DNA from: Haloarcula japonica DSM 6131
GTDB taxonomy: Archaea > Halobacteriota > Halobacteria > Halobacteriales > Haloarculaceae
Length of the DNA stretch: 64,000 bases
Direction: 5' to 3'
Assembly (NCBI RefSeq): GCF_000336635.1
Contig: NZ_AOLY01000007.1
Coordinates: 185,413-249,412, forward strand
Shown here: in pieces, positions 8,700 through 17,651 of the stretch
Layout of the letters: every line of letters begins with the position of its first letter
Position numbering within the stretch: position 1 is the first letter of the stretch
Translations under genes and position numbers: made by a program
The notes under the pieces: generated by a model
Database searches by the model: none
What the model was told of the DNA's origin: nothing
Seen by the model: the letters and a program-made list of their open reading frames with translations, nothing else

Positions 8700-9833
8700 A
8701 TGCCACAGCTTAGCGCAGACGATATCGAACAGCTCCGGGCCCAGTTCGAGCGACAACTCGATGTCGGACTGCACCACGGCGCACAGTTGGCGGTGTACGT
8801 CGACGGTGACCTCGTCGTCAATTTCGCCGGCGGTTCCACGGGTCCCGACGGTGACGAAACGACGCCCGAGACGCGTCATCTCCTGTTTTCCTGTACGAAG
8901 CCGTTCGCCGGTGTCGCCCTGCACCAACTCGTCGAAGAGGGTGAACTCGATTACGATGACCGGGTCGTCGAACACTGGCCCGAGTTTGCCGACGACGGCA
9001 CACAGAAAGCATCGATCACTGTCCGGCAGGTGCTCAGCCACACCGCTGGTATCCCCTTCGGCGAGTTCGATGACCAGCCCGAACGATGGGGCGACTGGGA
9101 TGCCGTCGTCGCGGCGATGGAAGACATCGAGCCCGTGTTCGAGCCCGGAACGACCCCGGCGTATCACGCAATCAACTACGGCTGGCTGGTCGGCGAACTC
9201 ATCCGGCGCTGTAGCGGCCAGCCGGTGGAAGCATACGTTGCGGAGAACGTGTTCGAGCCACTGGGGATGGACCACACGGGCATTGGTCTGCGGGACGACG
9301 AGCCCGACACCGTGGCGACGCTGGCCGGTTACGAGACGTCCGAGCGGTGTCACGCTGTCGAAGAGGGGCTCGAAGACCCTGCCGCGGAATACGCTGCGGC
9401 GTTCAATCAGGAGGCGATGCGCCGGGCGGTGATTCCCGCGGCCAACGGCATCGGCACTGCTCGGGACATGGCCCGGTTCTACGCCTGTCTCGCAAACGGC
9501 GGCTCGCTGGATGGGACGGAACTGCTGACCGAAGCGACTGTCGACGAGGCGACCACGACTCACGCCGAAACGGAATCCGACGGCACGCTGTCTCGCCCGG
9601 CCCGCTACGGACTCGGCGTCTGGACCGGCGGGCTCGCCGCCGACATGTTCGGGGCCGCCAGCAAAGAGCGCATGTTCGGCCACGCCGGCCTCGGGAGTTC
9701 GTTCGGCTGGGGCGACCCTGAGCTGAACGTCGGGTTCGCGCTCGTCACGAACGGTATCCGCGAGGAGTCATTCGAACACGCCGCTCGCGTCGGTCAGCTT
9801 TCCGACGCTGTCCGGCTATTGTTACAGGACTGA
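8700..9833 (+). CDS. Serine hydrolase, beta-lactamase/esterase (class C fold) family
   Basis: A 377-residue cytoplasmic protein without a signal peptide. The nucleophile motif Ser64-Cys-Thr-Lys67 is the SxxK of the penicillin-binding/class C fold. The second motif reads Tyr155-His-Ala followed by NYGWLVGEL, not the Tyr-x-Asn of true beta-lactamases; that form is usual in EstB-type carboxylesterases. A third motif, HAGLGSSFGWG, replaces KTG near residue 325. It would therefore hydrolyse a carboxylic ester or lactone rather than a beta-lactam. In-frame starts at 8610 and 8676 are open, but the conserved N-terminal helix begins just after 8700. Confidence 0.85.
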   Translation: MPQLSADDIEQLRAQFERQLDVGLHHGAQLAVYVDGDLVVNFAGGSTGPDGDETTPETRHLLFSCTKPFAGVALHQLVEEGELDYDDRVVEHWPEFADDGTQKASITVRQVLSHTAGIPFGEFDDQPERWGDWDAVVAAMEDIEPVFEPGTTPAYHAINYGWLVGELIRRCSGQPVEAYVAENVFEPLGMDHTGIGLRDDEPDTVATLAGYETSERCHAVEEGLEDPAAEYAAAFNQEAMRRAVIPAANGIGTARDMARFYACLANGGSLDGTELLTEATVDEATTTHAETESDGTLSRPARYGLGVWTGGLAADMFGAASKERMFGHAGLGSSFGWGDPELNVGFALVTNGIREESFEHAARVGQLSDAVRLLLQD

Positions 9834-9945
9834 GTGCATCCCCACTGACACCGGTCGCCACAGGCGTTTCTGACCGGTTGCGTCTCCGGCCAAGAGACGG
9901 TTGCGTGACCCGAGTTTTTGTATGGCTTGCCGCTAATCCCCCGAT

Positions 9946-11244
9946 ATGAACTTCCCCGACCGAGGCGACGTGGATCATCTCATTGACCCACAGCCGCTGC
10001 CGGACTTCGCTCGTGTCCAGTACGAACCGGAGACGGCCGCCGTCGGTGACCCCTCGACCGCGGCGCGGGCCGAACTCGACCGCCTCGACTTCGATGGGCT
10101 GGAATCTGGCGCGACCGTTGCCGTTGCCGTCGGCAGCCGCGGCATTCACCATATCGATGATATCGCCGAGGCTGTCGTCAAAGCTGTTCGCGACCGGGGC
10201 TTTGAGCCGGTCGTCGTCCCAGCGATGGGGAGCCACGGCGGAGCAACGCCGGAGGGACAGCACGAAGTACTGGAGAGTCTGGGCATCACGGAGTCACGCC
10301 TCGATGCCCCCATCGACGCCCGGATGGACACGACACAGGTCGACACCGTCACTGTCGGTGACACTGAGTTTCCGGTCCACGTTTCGACGGCGGCACGGGA
10401 GTCGGACGCCGTCGTCGTCGTGAACCGGGTGAAGCCCCACACCAACTACAGCGGCCACATCGAGAGTGGCCTGGCAAAGATGACTGTCGTCGGACTGGGC
10501 AAGCAACACGGCGCGAAGGCGTTCCATTCGACAGCTATCAACGAGGGGTACGTGGAAGCGCTGGAAGCCGCGCTCCCGGTTGTCGAGTCGGCGCTGCCAC
10601 TGGTCGGCGGCGTGGTGCTGGTCGAGAACTTCCACGAGAAAACGGCTCACGTTGAGGCGATCCCGGCAGGCTCGTTCACTGACCGCGAGCCCGCGCTGCT
10701 GGAGCGGGCCTACGACGAGATGGCGACGCTTCCGGTCGAGGACATCGACCTGCTCGTCGTCGACGAACTCGGCAAGGACGTCTCCGGCGCGGGAATGGAC
10801 ACGAACGTTATCGGCCGCTACCGCGTCCTCAACGCGCCGGACCCCGACGAACCGTCGATCAAGCTGCTGTACGCCCGTGGGCTCACCGAGGCGACGAAAG
10901 GCAATGGCAACGGCATCGGGCTAGCCGACATCACCCGCCGGGCCGCTGTCGACCAACTGGACCTACAGAAGACGTACGCGAACGCGCTCACCAGCGGGTC
11001 GACGGCGAAGGCGAAGCTCCCGCTCGTCGCGCCGGACGACGAGTTCGCCATCCGGACGGCGCTGTCCGCGCTCGGTGGCTACGACCCCGATACCGTCCGG
11101 ATTGTCTGGATACGGAACACACAGGACCTCTCGACGCTGCACGTCTCCGAGCCGCTTGTCGATGACCTGCCGACCGCCGTCGCAGTTACTGACCGCGAAT
11201 CGCTTACTTTTGCGGACGGTACGGCCTCGTTCGCCCGGGAATGA
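9946..11244 (+). CDS. LarA-family protein (lactate racemase-like, DUF2088)
   Basis: A 432-residue protein of the nickel-pincer racemase (LarA) family. Recognisable family segments are VVVPAMGSHGGATPEGQ near residue 90 and VNRVKPHTNYSGHIESGL with KMTVVGLGKQHGAKAFH near 160-195, containing the His and Lys residues that in LarA hold the cofactor. LarA interconverts lactate enantiomers, but the superfamily acts on several 2-hydroxyacids. The accessory genes larB, larC and larE needed to make the cofactor are not in this window. It converges on a D-2-hydroxyacid dehydrogenase gene, which would make a coherent racemase/oxidase pair. Confidence 0.82.
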   Translation: MNFPDRGDVDHLIDPQPLPDFARVQYEPETAAVGDPSTAARAELDRLDFDGLESGATVAVAVGSRGIHHIDDIAEAVVKAVRDRGFEPVVVPAMGSHGGATPEGQHEVLESLGITESRLDAPIDARMDTTQVDTVTVGDTEFPVHVSTAARESDAVVVVNRVKPHTNYSGHIESGLAKMTVVGLGKQHGAKAFHSTAINEGYVEALEAALPVVESALPLVGGVVLVENFHEKTAHVEAIPAGSFTDREPALLERAYDEMATLPVEDIDLLVVDELGKDVSGAGMDTNVIGRYRVLNAPDPDEPSIKLLYARGLTEATKGNGNGIGLADITRRAAVDQLDLQKTYANALTSGSTAKAKLPLVAPDDEFAIRTALSALGGYDPDTVRIVWIRNTQDLSTLHVSEPLVDDLPTAVAVTDRESLTFADGTASFARE

Positions 11245-11601
11245 CGCGTCGGTATCGGCAGCCGACCTTGTCGCTGAAACAATTTCTAACAACTGTACAT
11301 TCGTTTCTCCGACCGAACTGTGCCGGCGTGCTCGGATGAGCCTCGGAACGGACTGCTCTCAGTGCTGGTGTGGGACCGAATTAGAGCTAGAATACGATTT
11401 TTGTTGCTGTATTTCGCCCCTATGGTCATATAAACGCCACAGACAGATGTAGGTCTGGTATAATATTTTAGGAAAGTGAGGTTTTAGAAACACCTATCAA
11501 TATCAAGGTCGATAATGTTGAAAACAAGAACAATATATCGAAAGTGGATGTATTTCCCGCAGAAACGGGACCGTTCAGCGAGTCCCGGTGTCTCCGTGTG
11601 A
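11245..11601. other. AT-rich convergent spacer, no gene seen
   Basis: This 357-base stretch lies between the 3' ends of the LarA-like and FAD/Fe-S dehydrogenase genes. From about 11385 it becomes clearly AT-rich, with several T and A runs. I find no plausible reading frame or RNA gene. It probably holds transcription terminators for both genes, in the form of T-rich tracts without strong hairpins. Confidence 0.5.
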
Positions 11602-14600
11602 CTACGAGGTCGTCTTCTCGGGCACTCGCTCTGCGACAGCTTCGATAGGATGGGGCGGAATCTCGTCGACGCCGTCGCGGTCACCCAACTGCGAGCGGCA
11701 GGACCCGCCCGGGGCAACGACGCGGTCACCGTCACTCTCATCGACTTTGTCGAACAACAGCCGGCCGATGGTTTTCGAGAGGTCGTAGTGCTCGTCGTGG
11801 TAGCCGAAGCTTCCGGCCATGCCACAGCACGTCGAATCCAGCGGGTCGACGTCGTAGCCGACGCGGCGCATGACGCCGACAGCGTGGTGATCCTTGTTCG
11901 TCCCCTTCTGGTTGCAGTGGCCGTGGTAGCTGACCGTGCCGGCGGCCCCGAGCGACCGGTCCTCGACGGGCAGTGCGTCGTCAAGTCGGAACGTGTCGAG
12001 ATATTCCAGCACGCCGTAGGCGCTGTCGGCCACCTGCGAGACATCGGAGCCGTCGAGCAGATCGCGGTACTCGTCCTGGAACATCACGGCATCGGAGGGC
12101 TCGACGAACACGACGTCCCACCCTTCCGCGACGCGGTCCGACAGCCGGTTCGTGTTCGTCTCGGCCCGGTCGCGAGCGAGGTCCAGCATGCCGGTGGAGT
12201 ACGCCGCTCGCCCTGACGGAGCGGTGTCGTCCGGAATAGTGACGTGGACGTCCGCGGCTTCGAGCGTTTCGACGGCGGCTCTGCCGGCGGCCGGGTACGA
12301 GTAGTTCGTGTACGTGTCGGGGAACAGCAGGACCTTGCGGTCGGCCTCGGCCCGAGAGACCGTCGAGCCCCCGCGGGCGTCGAACCAGTCCTGCAGCGTC
12401 TCCCGGCGGAAGGTGGGAAGTTCGCGCTCCGGCGCGATGCCGAACAGTTTCTGCATGACCATCCGCGCGCCCGGGATGTCCGTCGCCCAGTTCGAGACCG
12501 GTGCCAGCGCCGACCCGATCTTCGAGGCGGTGTCGATGTTGGCGAACAGGCGCTCCCGGAGGCTGGTGCCCTCCTCTTGGTGGTGCTGGTGTTTCAGCTC
12601 GGTCTTGAGTTTCGCCATGTCGACGCCGGTCGGGCAGTCGCTCTTGCAGCCCTTGCAGCCGACACAGAGGTCGAGCACTTCTTCTTGGAAACGCTCGGAA
12701 TGGATCTCGTCCTCGTCCAGGTCGCCGCTGATGGCCGACCGGAGGAGGTTCGCCCGGCCCCGCGTCGTCTGGACCTCCTCCTCCGAGGCGCGGTAGGTCG
12801 GACACATCACGTCCCCGTCGGTCTGGCGGCAGGTGCCACAGCCGTTACACAGCTCGACGAGCTCCGAGAAGCCGCCCTCGTCCTCGAAGTCGAGCGTCGT
12901 CTGTGGCTCCAGGGATTGGTAGTCGGGGCCGTATCGGAGGTTCTCCCGCATGTCCGCGCCGACGCCACGGTCGGCGTCGGGGCCGATGTCATCCGGCCCC
13001 TCGCGGTAGACGACGTTGCCGGGGTGCATCCACCACTGCGGGTCGAACGCCGTCTTGACCTCCTTGAACGCGTCCCAGAGCGTCTTGCCGTACATCTTGG
13101 GCGTGAACTCCGTCCGGGCCATCCCGTCGCCGTGCTCGCCGGAGAACGACCCCTTGTGTTCCAGCACGAGGTCAGTCACGTCGTCAGTGATGGAGTGCAT
13201 GGCCTCGATGCCGGATTCCTCTTTCAGATTGAGAATCGGGCGGATGTGGAGCGTCCCGGAGCCGGCGTGGGCGAAGTATGCGGCGGAGGTGTCGTGGTCA
13301 GCCAGCACCTCCTCGAACTTCTCGACGTACTCGGCCAGTTCGGCGGGCGGGACCGTCGCGTCCTCGATGAACGGGTACGGCTTGGGGTCGCCGTCCATGG
13401 ACATCAGGAGCGGAATCGCCGCCTTCCGGAGCTTCCAGAGGTCAGCCTGGTCTTCCTCAGTGTAAGCCTCGACCACGTCGAAAGCCGCTCCGTTATCGAG
13501 GAACCGCTCGGTGGTCCGCGCGATGGCCGCCTCGAAGTCGTCGTGCAGTTCCGAATCGTATTCGAGCATCAGCGCGGCCGCCGCGCGGTCGGGAATCGGC
13601 TCGACGTACTCGGCGTAGCCGTCGGAGCCGGCCGCGAGCCTGAACACCTCGTCGTCCATCAGTTCGACTGCGCTGACGTCGTAGTCGAGCGCGACCGGGA
13701 CGGCCTTCATCGCGTCCGCGAGCGTGTCGAAGCAGTACAGCGCCAGCGCGGTCTCCTCAGGGACCGTCACCAGCGAGAGTTCGGCCTCGACGATGACGCC
13801 TAGGGTCCCCTCGCTCCCGACGAACAGCTTCGCGAGGTTCATGACTCGCTCGCCATCGTCGTTCTCGTAGACGACGCGGTCGAGGTTGTAGCCCGACACC
13901 CGCCGTTTGAGGTCCGGGTAGCGGTCCTCGATCTCCTCGGTGTTCTCCTCGACGGTTTCGCGGACCGTCCGATAGATGTCGGCTTCCCGGTCGTCCTTGC
14001 TCACGATGTCGTCCCACTCCGGCGAGTCGATGACGACCTCTCGGGCGTGAATGAGTGAGCCATCAGAGAGGATGGCTTTCACCGCGTCGGTGTAGGCATC
14101 GGTGATGCCGTACCTGACGGAGTGTGCGCCCGTCGAGTTGTTTCCGATGCCGCCACCAACTGACGCGCGGTTCGACGACGCGGGGTCCGGCGCGAACTTC
14201 AGGCCGTACTCGGCCAGCGTGTCGTCCAGGTCGTCTTGCACCACGCCGGGCTGGATTCGCGCCGTCTGCTCCGCCGGGTGGATATCGAGGATATCGTCCA
14301 TGTGCCGGGACATGTCCAGAACGACACAGCCCGGGCCGACGGTCTGCCCGGCGAGCGACGACCCAGTTCCCCGTGGCATCACCGGGACGCCGTGGTCTGT
14401 CGCCACCTCGACGGCCGCCTGCACGTCGTCGACGTCGGTCGGGTACACGACTCCCGCCGGTTCGGCGCGGTAGATGCTCCCGTCTGTCGCGTACAGAATC
14501 CGGGCGTATTCGTCGAACTCAACCCCACCTGTGACGCGTGAACGGAGCGCTTCCGCCAGGTCCCGATATGCGTCAACATCAGGTCGATCCAGGTCCAACT

Positions 14601-14640
14601 CTTGGGCCGACCAAGTGTCCTCGACGTTTTCAATCGCCAT
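11602..14640 (-). CDS. FAD-linked oxidase/Fe-S protein: D-lactate/glycolate (D-2-hydroxyacid) dehydrogenase
   Basis: A 1012-residue fusion of a GlcD/Dld-like flavoprotein with a GlcF-like iron-sulfur module. The N-terminal FAD_binding_4 domain has PVMPRGTGSSLAGQ near residue 85 and SVGGGIGNNSTGAHS near 160. The C-terminal FAD-oxidase domain follows, with YFAHAGSGTLHIRP near 455. Two ferredoxin-like clusters, CNGCGTCRQTDGDVMCP near 600 and CVGCKGCKSDCP near 665, precede CCG-type domains (STCCGMAGSFGYH near 940). It would oxidise a D-2-hydroxyacid and pass electrons to the quinone pool. Substrate alternatives are D-lactate, glycolate and D-2-hydroxyglutarate. A TATA-like box lies 27 bases upstream. 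Confidence 0.9.
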   Translation of the reverse strand: MAIENVEDTWSAQELDLDRPDVDAYRDLAEALRSRVTGGVEFDEYARILYATDGSIYRAEPAGVVYPTDVDDVQAAVEVATDHGVPVMPRGTGSSLAGQTVGPGCVVLDMSRHMDDILDIHPAEQTARIQPGVVQDDLDDTLAEYGLKFAPDPASSNRASVGGGIGNNSTGAHSVRYGITDAYTDAVKAILSDGSLIHAREVVIDSPEWDDIVSKDDREADIYRTVRETVEENTEEIEDRYPDLKRRVSGYNLDRVVYENDDGERVMNLAKLFVGSEGTLGVIVEAELSLVTVPEETALALYCFDTLADAMKAVPVALDYDVSAVELMDDEVFRLAAGSDGYAEYVEPIPDRAAAALMLEYDSELHDDFEAAIARTTERFLDNGAAFDVVEAYTEEDQADLWKLRKAAIPLLMSMDGDPKPYPFIEDATVPPAELAEYVEKFEEVLADHDTSAAYFAHAGSGTLHIRPILNLKEESGIEAMHSITDDVTDLVLEHKGSFSGEHGDGMARTEFTPKMYGKTLWDAFKEVKTAFDPQWWMHPGNVVYREGPDDIGPDADRGVGADMRENLRYGPDYQSLEPQTTLDFEDEGGFSELVELCNGCGTCRQTDGDVMCPTYRASEEEVQTTRGRANLLRSAISGDLDEDEIHSERFQEEVLDLCVGCKGCKSDCPTGVDMAKLKTELKHQHHQEEGTSLRERLFANIDTASKIGSALAPVSNWATDIPGARMVMQKLFGIAPERELPTFRRETLQDWFDARGGSTVSRAEADRKVLLFPDTYTNYSYPAAGRAAVETLEAADVHVTIPDDTAPSGRAAYSTGMLDLARDRAETNTNRLSDRVAEGWDVVFVEPSDAVMFQDEYRDLLDGSDVSQVADSAYGVLEYLDTFRLDDALPVEDRSLGAAGTVSYHGHCNQKGTNKDHHAVGVMRRVGYDVDPLDSTCCGMAGSFGYHDEHYDLSKTIGRLLFDKVDESDGDRVVAPGGSCRSQLGDRDGVDEIPPHPIEAVAERVPEKTTS

Positions 14641-14662
14641 ACAGGTATTCAGGAGTAATAAT

Positions 14663-14671
14663 CATTAAAAT
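14663..14671 (-). promoter_or_regulatory. Candidate TATA box for the D-2-hydroxyacid dehydrogenase gene
   Basis: On the minus strand this reads ATTTTAATG, centred about 27 bases upstream of the start at 14640, consistent with a leaderless transcript. Confidence 0.5.
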
Positions 14672-14742
14672 CTATGGCATGCGGCCACAATTCACTTTGC
14701 ATAGCCCGCCAGCTATTTCACTCAGGGCACTGGCATCGGTGT

Positions 14743-15123
14743 ATGGGCAATGCAAGTTTCCTTCACATGTGCCTGAACGTGGCCGACGCCACAGAATCGA
14801 TTGCGTTCTACGAGCAGTTCGGCTTCGAGGAGTCCTGGCAGTTCACCACGCCGGACGGCGAGACGACGAACTACTACGTGGCTGACGACAACGGCGTCGA
14901 ACTCCAACTCTCAGAGACCGAAGGTGAGGCAAGCTTCGAGATGGGAACCGGCTGGGACCACCTCGCGCTCGGCGTGGACGACGTCGACGCGACGGTCGAG
15001 CGAATCGATCACCACGGCGTCGTCAAAGAACCTGGTCCACAGCCGGAAGCCGGGGCGTATACGGCGTTCGTGGCGGACCCCGACGGCCATCACGTCGAAC
15101 TCATCGAACCGCTGGAAGACTGA
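14743..15123 (+). CDS. VOC superfamily (glyoxalase/dioxygenase-like) protein
   Basis: A 126-residue single-domain vicinal-oxygen-chelate protein. FLHMCLNVADATESIAFYE starts the first beta-alpha-beta-beta-beta module and HLALGVDDVDATVERI starts the second. Metal-ligand candidates are His8, Glu56 (VELQL), the His of DHLALG and the Glu of HHVELIEP, the pattern of lactoylglutathione lyase-like members. Haloarchaea generally lack glutathione, so glyoxalase I activity in the strict sense is unlikely. I use the ATG at 14743; the reading frame stays open to 14674 but those residues look non-conserved. It is divergent from the dehydrogenase gene. Confidence 0.8.
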   Translation: MGNASFLHMCLNVADATESIAFYEQFGFEESWQFTTPDGETTNYYVADDNGVELQLSETEGEASFEMGTGWDHLALGVDDVDATVERIDHHGVVKEPGPQPEAGAYTAFVADPDGHHVELIEPLED

Positions 15124-15166
15124 ACCGCGCCCACGGCGTTTCGAATGACGAAACGGTACGCGCCAG

Positions 15167-16474
15167 TCAGTTCCCGACGGCCGTGGCGCGCTCGACGATG
15201 TCAGCGCCGTACATCTCCTCCAGTTCCTCGTGCTGATCCGGCCGGTGCTCGTAGACGTCCTGGAACAGCGTAATGGGCGTCTGGGCGGCTTGGTAGGTCG
15301 CCTCGTCCCACATCCGGTCTTTGCTGATATCGACTTCGACGCCGTCGATGACCAGCGTAGCGGCTTGGGTCATCGCGATAGCTCCCTTGCCGGCCTCCTT
15401 CGCGGCCTCGAACTCCTCCATGGAGTCGACGATGTCGTTCATGCTGGGGATGTACGCGGTCCGGTCGAGCAGTTCCTCAGTGAGTTCCTCCTCGTCCAGT
15501 TCCAGTCGCTCACCGCCCGCCTGCAGGACGTAGCCGCCGTCGCCATCTGCTTCCAGCGAGAGGTCGTCACCGTCGTACACCTGCTTGCCGTCCTGTGCTT
15601 CGAGTTCGACCTCTTGGCCGCCGGCTTCGAGAAGCCAGCTCCCGGTCTTCGGCGGCAGCGGGGCCGTGTTCGCTTCGACGACCTGGCCCGGCGTCAGCGA
15701 CCAGATGCCGGTCATCCCCTTCGCGCGGTTGTCCTTCATTCTCTCGCGGTACCCTTCGACGTCGCGGATGTCGTCGTAGGGGCCGTCGACGGCGATGAGG
15801 CCCGCGGCGCTGGCCCCTCGGGAGGTGTTGTGGCGCAGTTCCGGCCACGGCGGGAGCTCGCCGGTCGGCGTCATCGCGCGCATGTCTTTGGTGTAGTCGA
15901 CCTCGCCGTCGACGAGCAGGAACATGCGTTCGAGGTTGTTCGAGGGTTTGCCCATCTCGTCCCGCAGGTCACCCATCGCCAGCTCGGCCTCGCCGCTCTC
16001 GACGATGACCGACATGGAGAGGCTCCCCTCTTCGAGCCCATGCTCGTTCTCGATGATGGTGAAGAACTCGTCGGCCTTCTTCCAGTCATCGATGTCGCCG
16101 ACCTCCGGAATGACGAAGCCGTCGATGTGTTCGACTGCACCGTTTTCGGGGTCGGTGATCTCCAGCATCTGCTGGAAGCCCTGATAGCGGGTCGACGGCG
16201 ACTCGCGGTGCCAGACCACGCGCGGGTGTATCTCGCCGGGGAACTCCGCGCCCTGGTTGGCAACGACGTCGATGATGTTCTCGACGCCCTCGTCGCGCAT
16301 GTTCGGTGCTGTCGCGTCCTCGTTGTCCGGGACCCAGACGTCCGGAGCCTGCAGGCCGCGGAGCTGGCCCGCGCTTCGCAGCATCTTCGCTGAGTCGTCC
16401 TCCCCGTCGACTGCTGTCGGAGAGGTAAAGAACGTTCTGACGAACTCGCGGTCGTAGTGTCGCGTCACACTCAT
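15167..16474 (-). CDS. aceB: Malate synthase, haloarchaeal type
   Basis: A 435-residue protein of the short malate synthase class known from haloarchaea, related to the HpcH/CitE (malyl-CoA lyase) fold rather than to the 500-700 residue bacterial enzymes. It condenses glyoxylate with acetyl-CoA to malate. Segments such as APDVWVPDNEDATAPN near residue 45, HPRVVWHRESPSTRYQG near 85, SMSVIVESGEAEL near 155 and NDNRAKGMTGIWSLTPGQ-like stretches near 250 fit this family. No isocitrate lyase gene is next to it. In genera using the methylaspartate cycle, glyoxylate comes from methylmalyl-CoA instead, so that context is worth considering. An IclR regulator gene is divergent from it. Confidence 0.88.
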   Translation of the reverse strand: MSVTRHYDREFVRTFFTSPTAVDGEDDSAKMLRSAGQLRGLQAPDVWVPDNEDATAPNMRDEGVENIIDVVANQGAEFPGEIHPRVVWHRESPSTRYQGFQQMLEITDPENGAVEHIDGFVIPEVGDIDDWKKADEFFTIIENEHGLEEGSLSMSVIVESGEAELAMGDLRDEMGKPSNNLERMFLLVDGEVDYTKDMRAMTPTGELPPWPELRHNTSRGASAAGLIAVDGPYDDIRDVEGYRERMKDNRAKGMTGIWSLTPGQVVEANTAPLPPKTGSWLLEAGGQEVELEAQDGKQVYDGDDLSLEADGDGGYVLQAGGERLELDEEELTEELLDRTAYIPSMNDIVDSMEEFEAAKEAGKGAIAMTQAATLVIDGVEVDISKDRMWDEATYQAAQTPITLFQDVYEHRPDQHEELEEMYGADIVERATAVGN

Positions 16475-16502
16475 AACTCATCTCAAAGAACCCGACGGAA
16501 CC

Positions 16503-16511
16503 GCTTAAATC
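16503..16511 (-). promoter_or_regulatory. Candidate TATA box for malate synthase
   Basis: On the minus strand this reads GATTTAAGC, about 33 bases upstream of the malate synthase ATG at 16474. Confidence 0.45.
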
Positions 16512-16852
16512 TACCGTCCATATCCGGCCGAAACATCGACCAGCGTAGTCGTCCCACCGTCTCTCAGTAGATTCGAAAAGACGAAATTACTGTGCGATAT
16601 TATATTTCTCTATCTGTTCACCCGAGCGACACAACGGTTAGTGGTGCACACTGATCTGTCGGCATCTCATGGCCGTTCAGTCGCCACATCACGAACTCCT
16701 ATCGAATTCGGCCGCCGGTTTCGCGCCAGCGAACCCCACTTTCTGTTTCGTCTTTCCGAATGTCTATGCCGGTCATAGAGCTGAATGACGCCCATTTCGC
16801 GTACGTGCAGCCTCGGAAGCTAACGCAGAGCGGTTGTCACAGCCGATACGGC

Positions 16853-16861
16853 AATTTTATT
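16853..16861 (+). promoter_or_regulatory. Candidate TATA box for the second IclR gene
   Basis: AATTTTATT lies about 30 bases upstream of the ATG at 16887, consistent with a leaderless or very short-leader transcript. Confidence 0.5.
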
Positions 16862-16886
16862 CGAGCGGCGAAAGAACTGGTGACTA

Positions 16887-17651
16887 ATGACACGGGCAAA
16901 AACGGACTCGGTCCGGGCGACACAGACCTCGCTGTCGGTCCTCTCGGGTATCAAAAACCTCGGCGGGAGTGCCACACTGGTCGAACTTGCCGACTCGCTG
17001 GAGCCGGCCAAGAGCACGATATACAAACATCTGGTGACGCTGGAAGACGAAGGACTGGTAGTGGAACGGAACGGCGAGTATCGCATCGGACTCCGGTGGC
17101 TGGAGTTCGGCGGCATGGCACAGCGCTACGACGGCATCTACGAGGTGGCGAAGCCCGAGGTCAGGCGGATGGCCGTCGAGACCGGCGAACTGGCGAACCT
17201 GATGATCGAGGAGCAGGGCTACGGTATCTACATCCACACGACCAGCGGCGATCAGGCGGTCGCGCTCGATACGCGCCTCGGGAAACGCATCCACCTCCAC
17301 AAGACCGCTATCGGCAAAGCTCTCCTGTCGAGTTTCGACGATGACCGAGTCGAGGAAATCATCGAAACCCGCGGGCTGCCGGCCGAGACGGACAACACCA
17401 TCACAGACCGCGAGACGCTGTTCGCGGAGCTGGAGACGATTCGAGAGCAGGGGGTCGCCGACGACACCGAGGAGCGGGTCGACGGGACCGGCTGTGTCGG
17501 GGTTCCTATCGATACCGGCGACCGCCGCGAGGCTGCCATCAGCATCACCGCACCCATCAACCGGTTGCAGTCCTCAGGCCGCAAAGCCCAACTCATCGAC
17601 ACGGTGCAACAGGCTGCCAACGTCATCGAAGTCAACCTGGCCCACGAATAA
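16887..17651 (+). CDS. IclR family transcriptional regulator
   Basis: A 254-residue IclR protein. The winged helix-turn-helix occupies residues 10-70 (LSVLSGIKNLGG, PAKSTIYKHLVTLEDEGLV), followed by the effector-binding domain with HKTAIGKALLSSF near 135 and an AISITAPINRL segment near 220. It is the second IclR gene in 10 kb, similar in design to the one at 7.8-8.5 kb but clearly diverged. Because it is divergent from malate synthase, and IclR proteins classically regulate the glyoxylate bypass in bacteria, control of malate synthase is a reasonable inference. Confidence 0.9.
   Translation: MTRAKTDSVRATQTSLSVLSGIKNLGGSATLVELADSLEPAKSTIYKHLVTLEDEGLVVERNGEYRIGLRWLEFGGMAQRYDGIYEVAKPEVRRMAVETGELANLMIEEQGYGIYIHTTSGDQAVALDTRLGKRIHLHKTAIGKALLSSFDDDRVEEIIETRGLPAETDNTITDRETLFAELETIREQGVADDTEERVDGTGCVGVPIDTGDRREAAISITAPINRLQSSGRKAQLIDTVQQAANVIEVNLAHE

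Larger units (their letters stand above)
16475..16886. other. Divergent promoter region between malate synthase and IclR genes
   Basis: A 412-base spacer with no convincing gene. It holds a TATA-like box for each flanking gene at its two ends and an additional AT-rich run around 16590-16610. Its length and position suggest that the IclR protein controls one or both genes from here, but no clear symmetric operator stands out by eye. Confidence 0.5.

Noticed and set aside
12244-13803. Long open frame (519 codons) opposite the FAD/Fe-S dehydrogenase gene
   Set aside because: Same high-GC antisense artefact; the sense strand carries FAD and iron-sulfur motifs in full.
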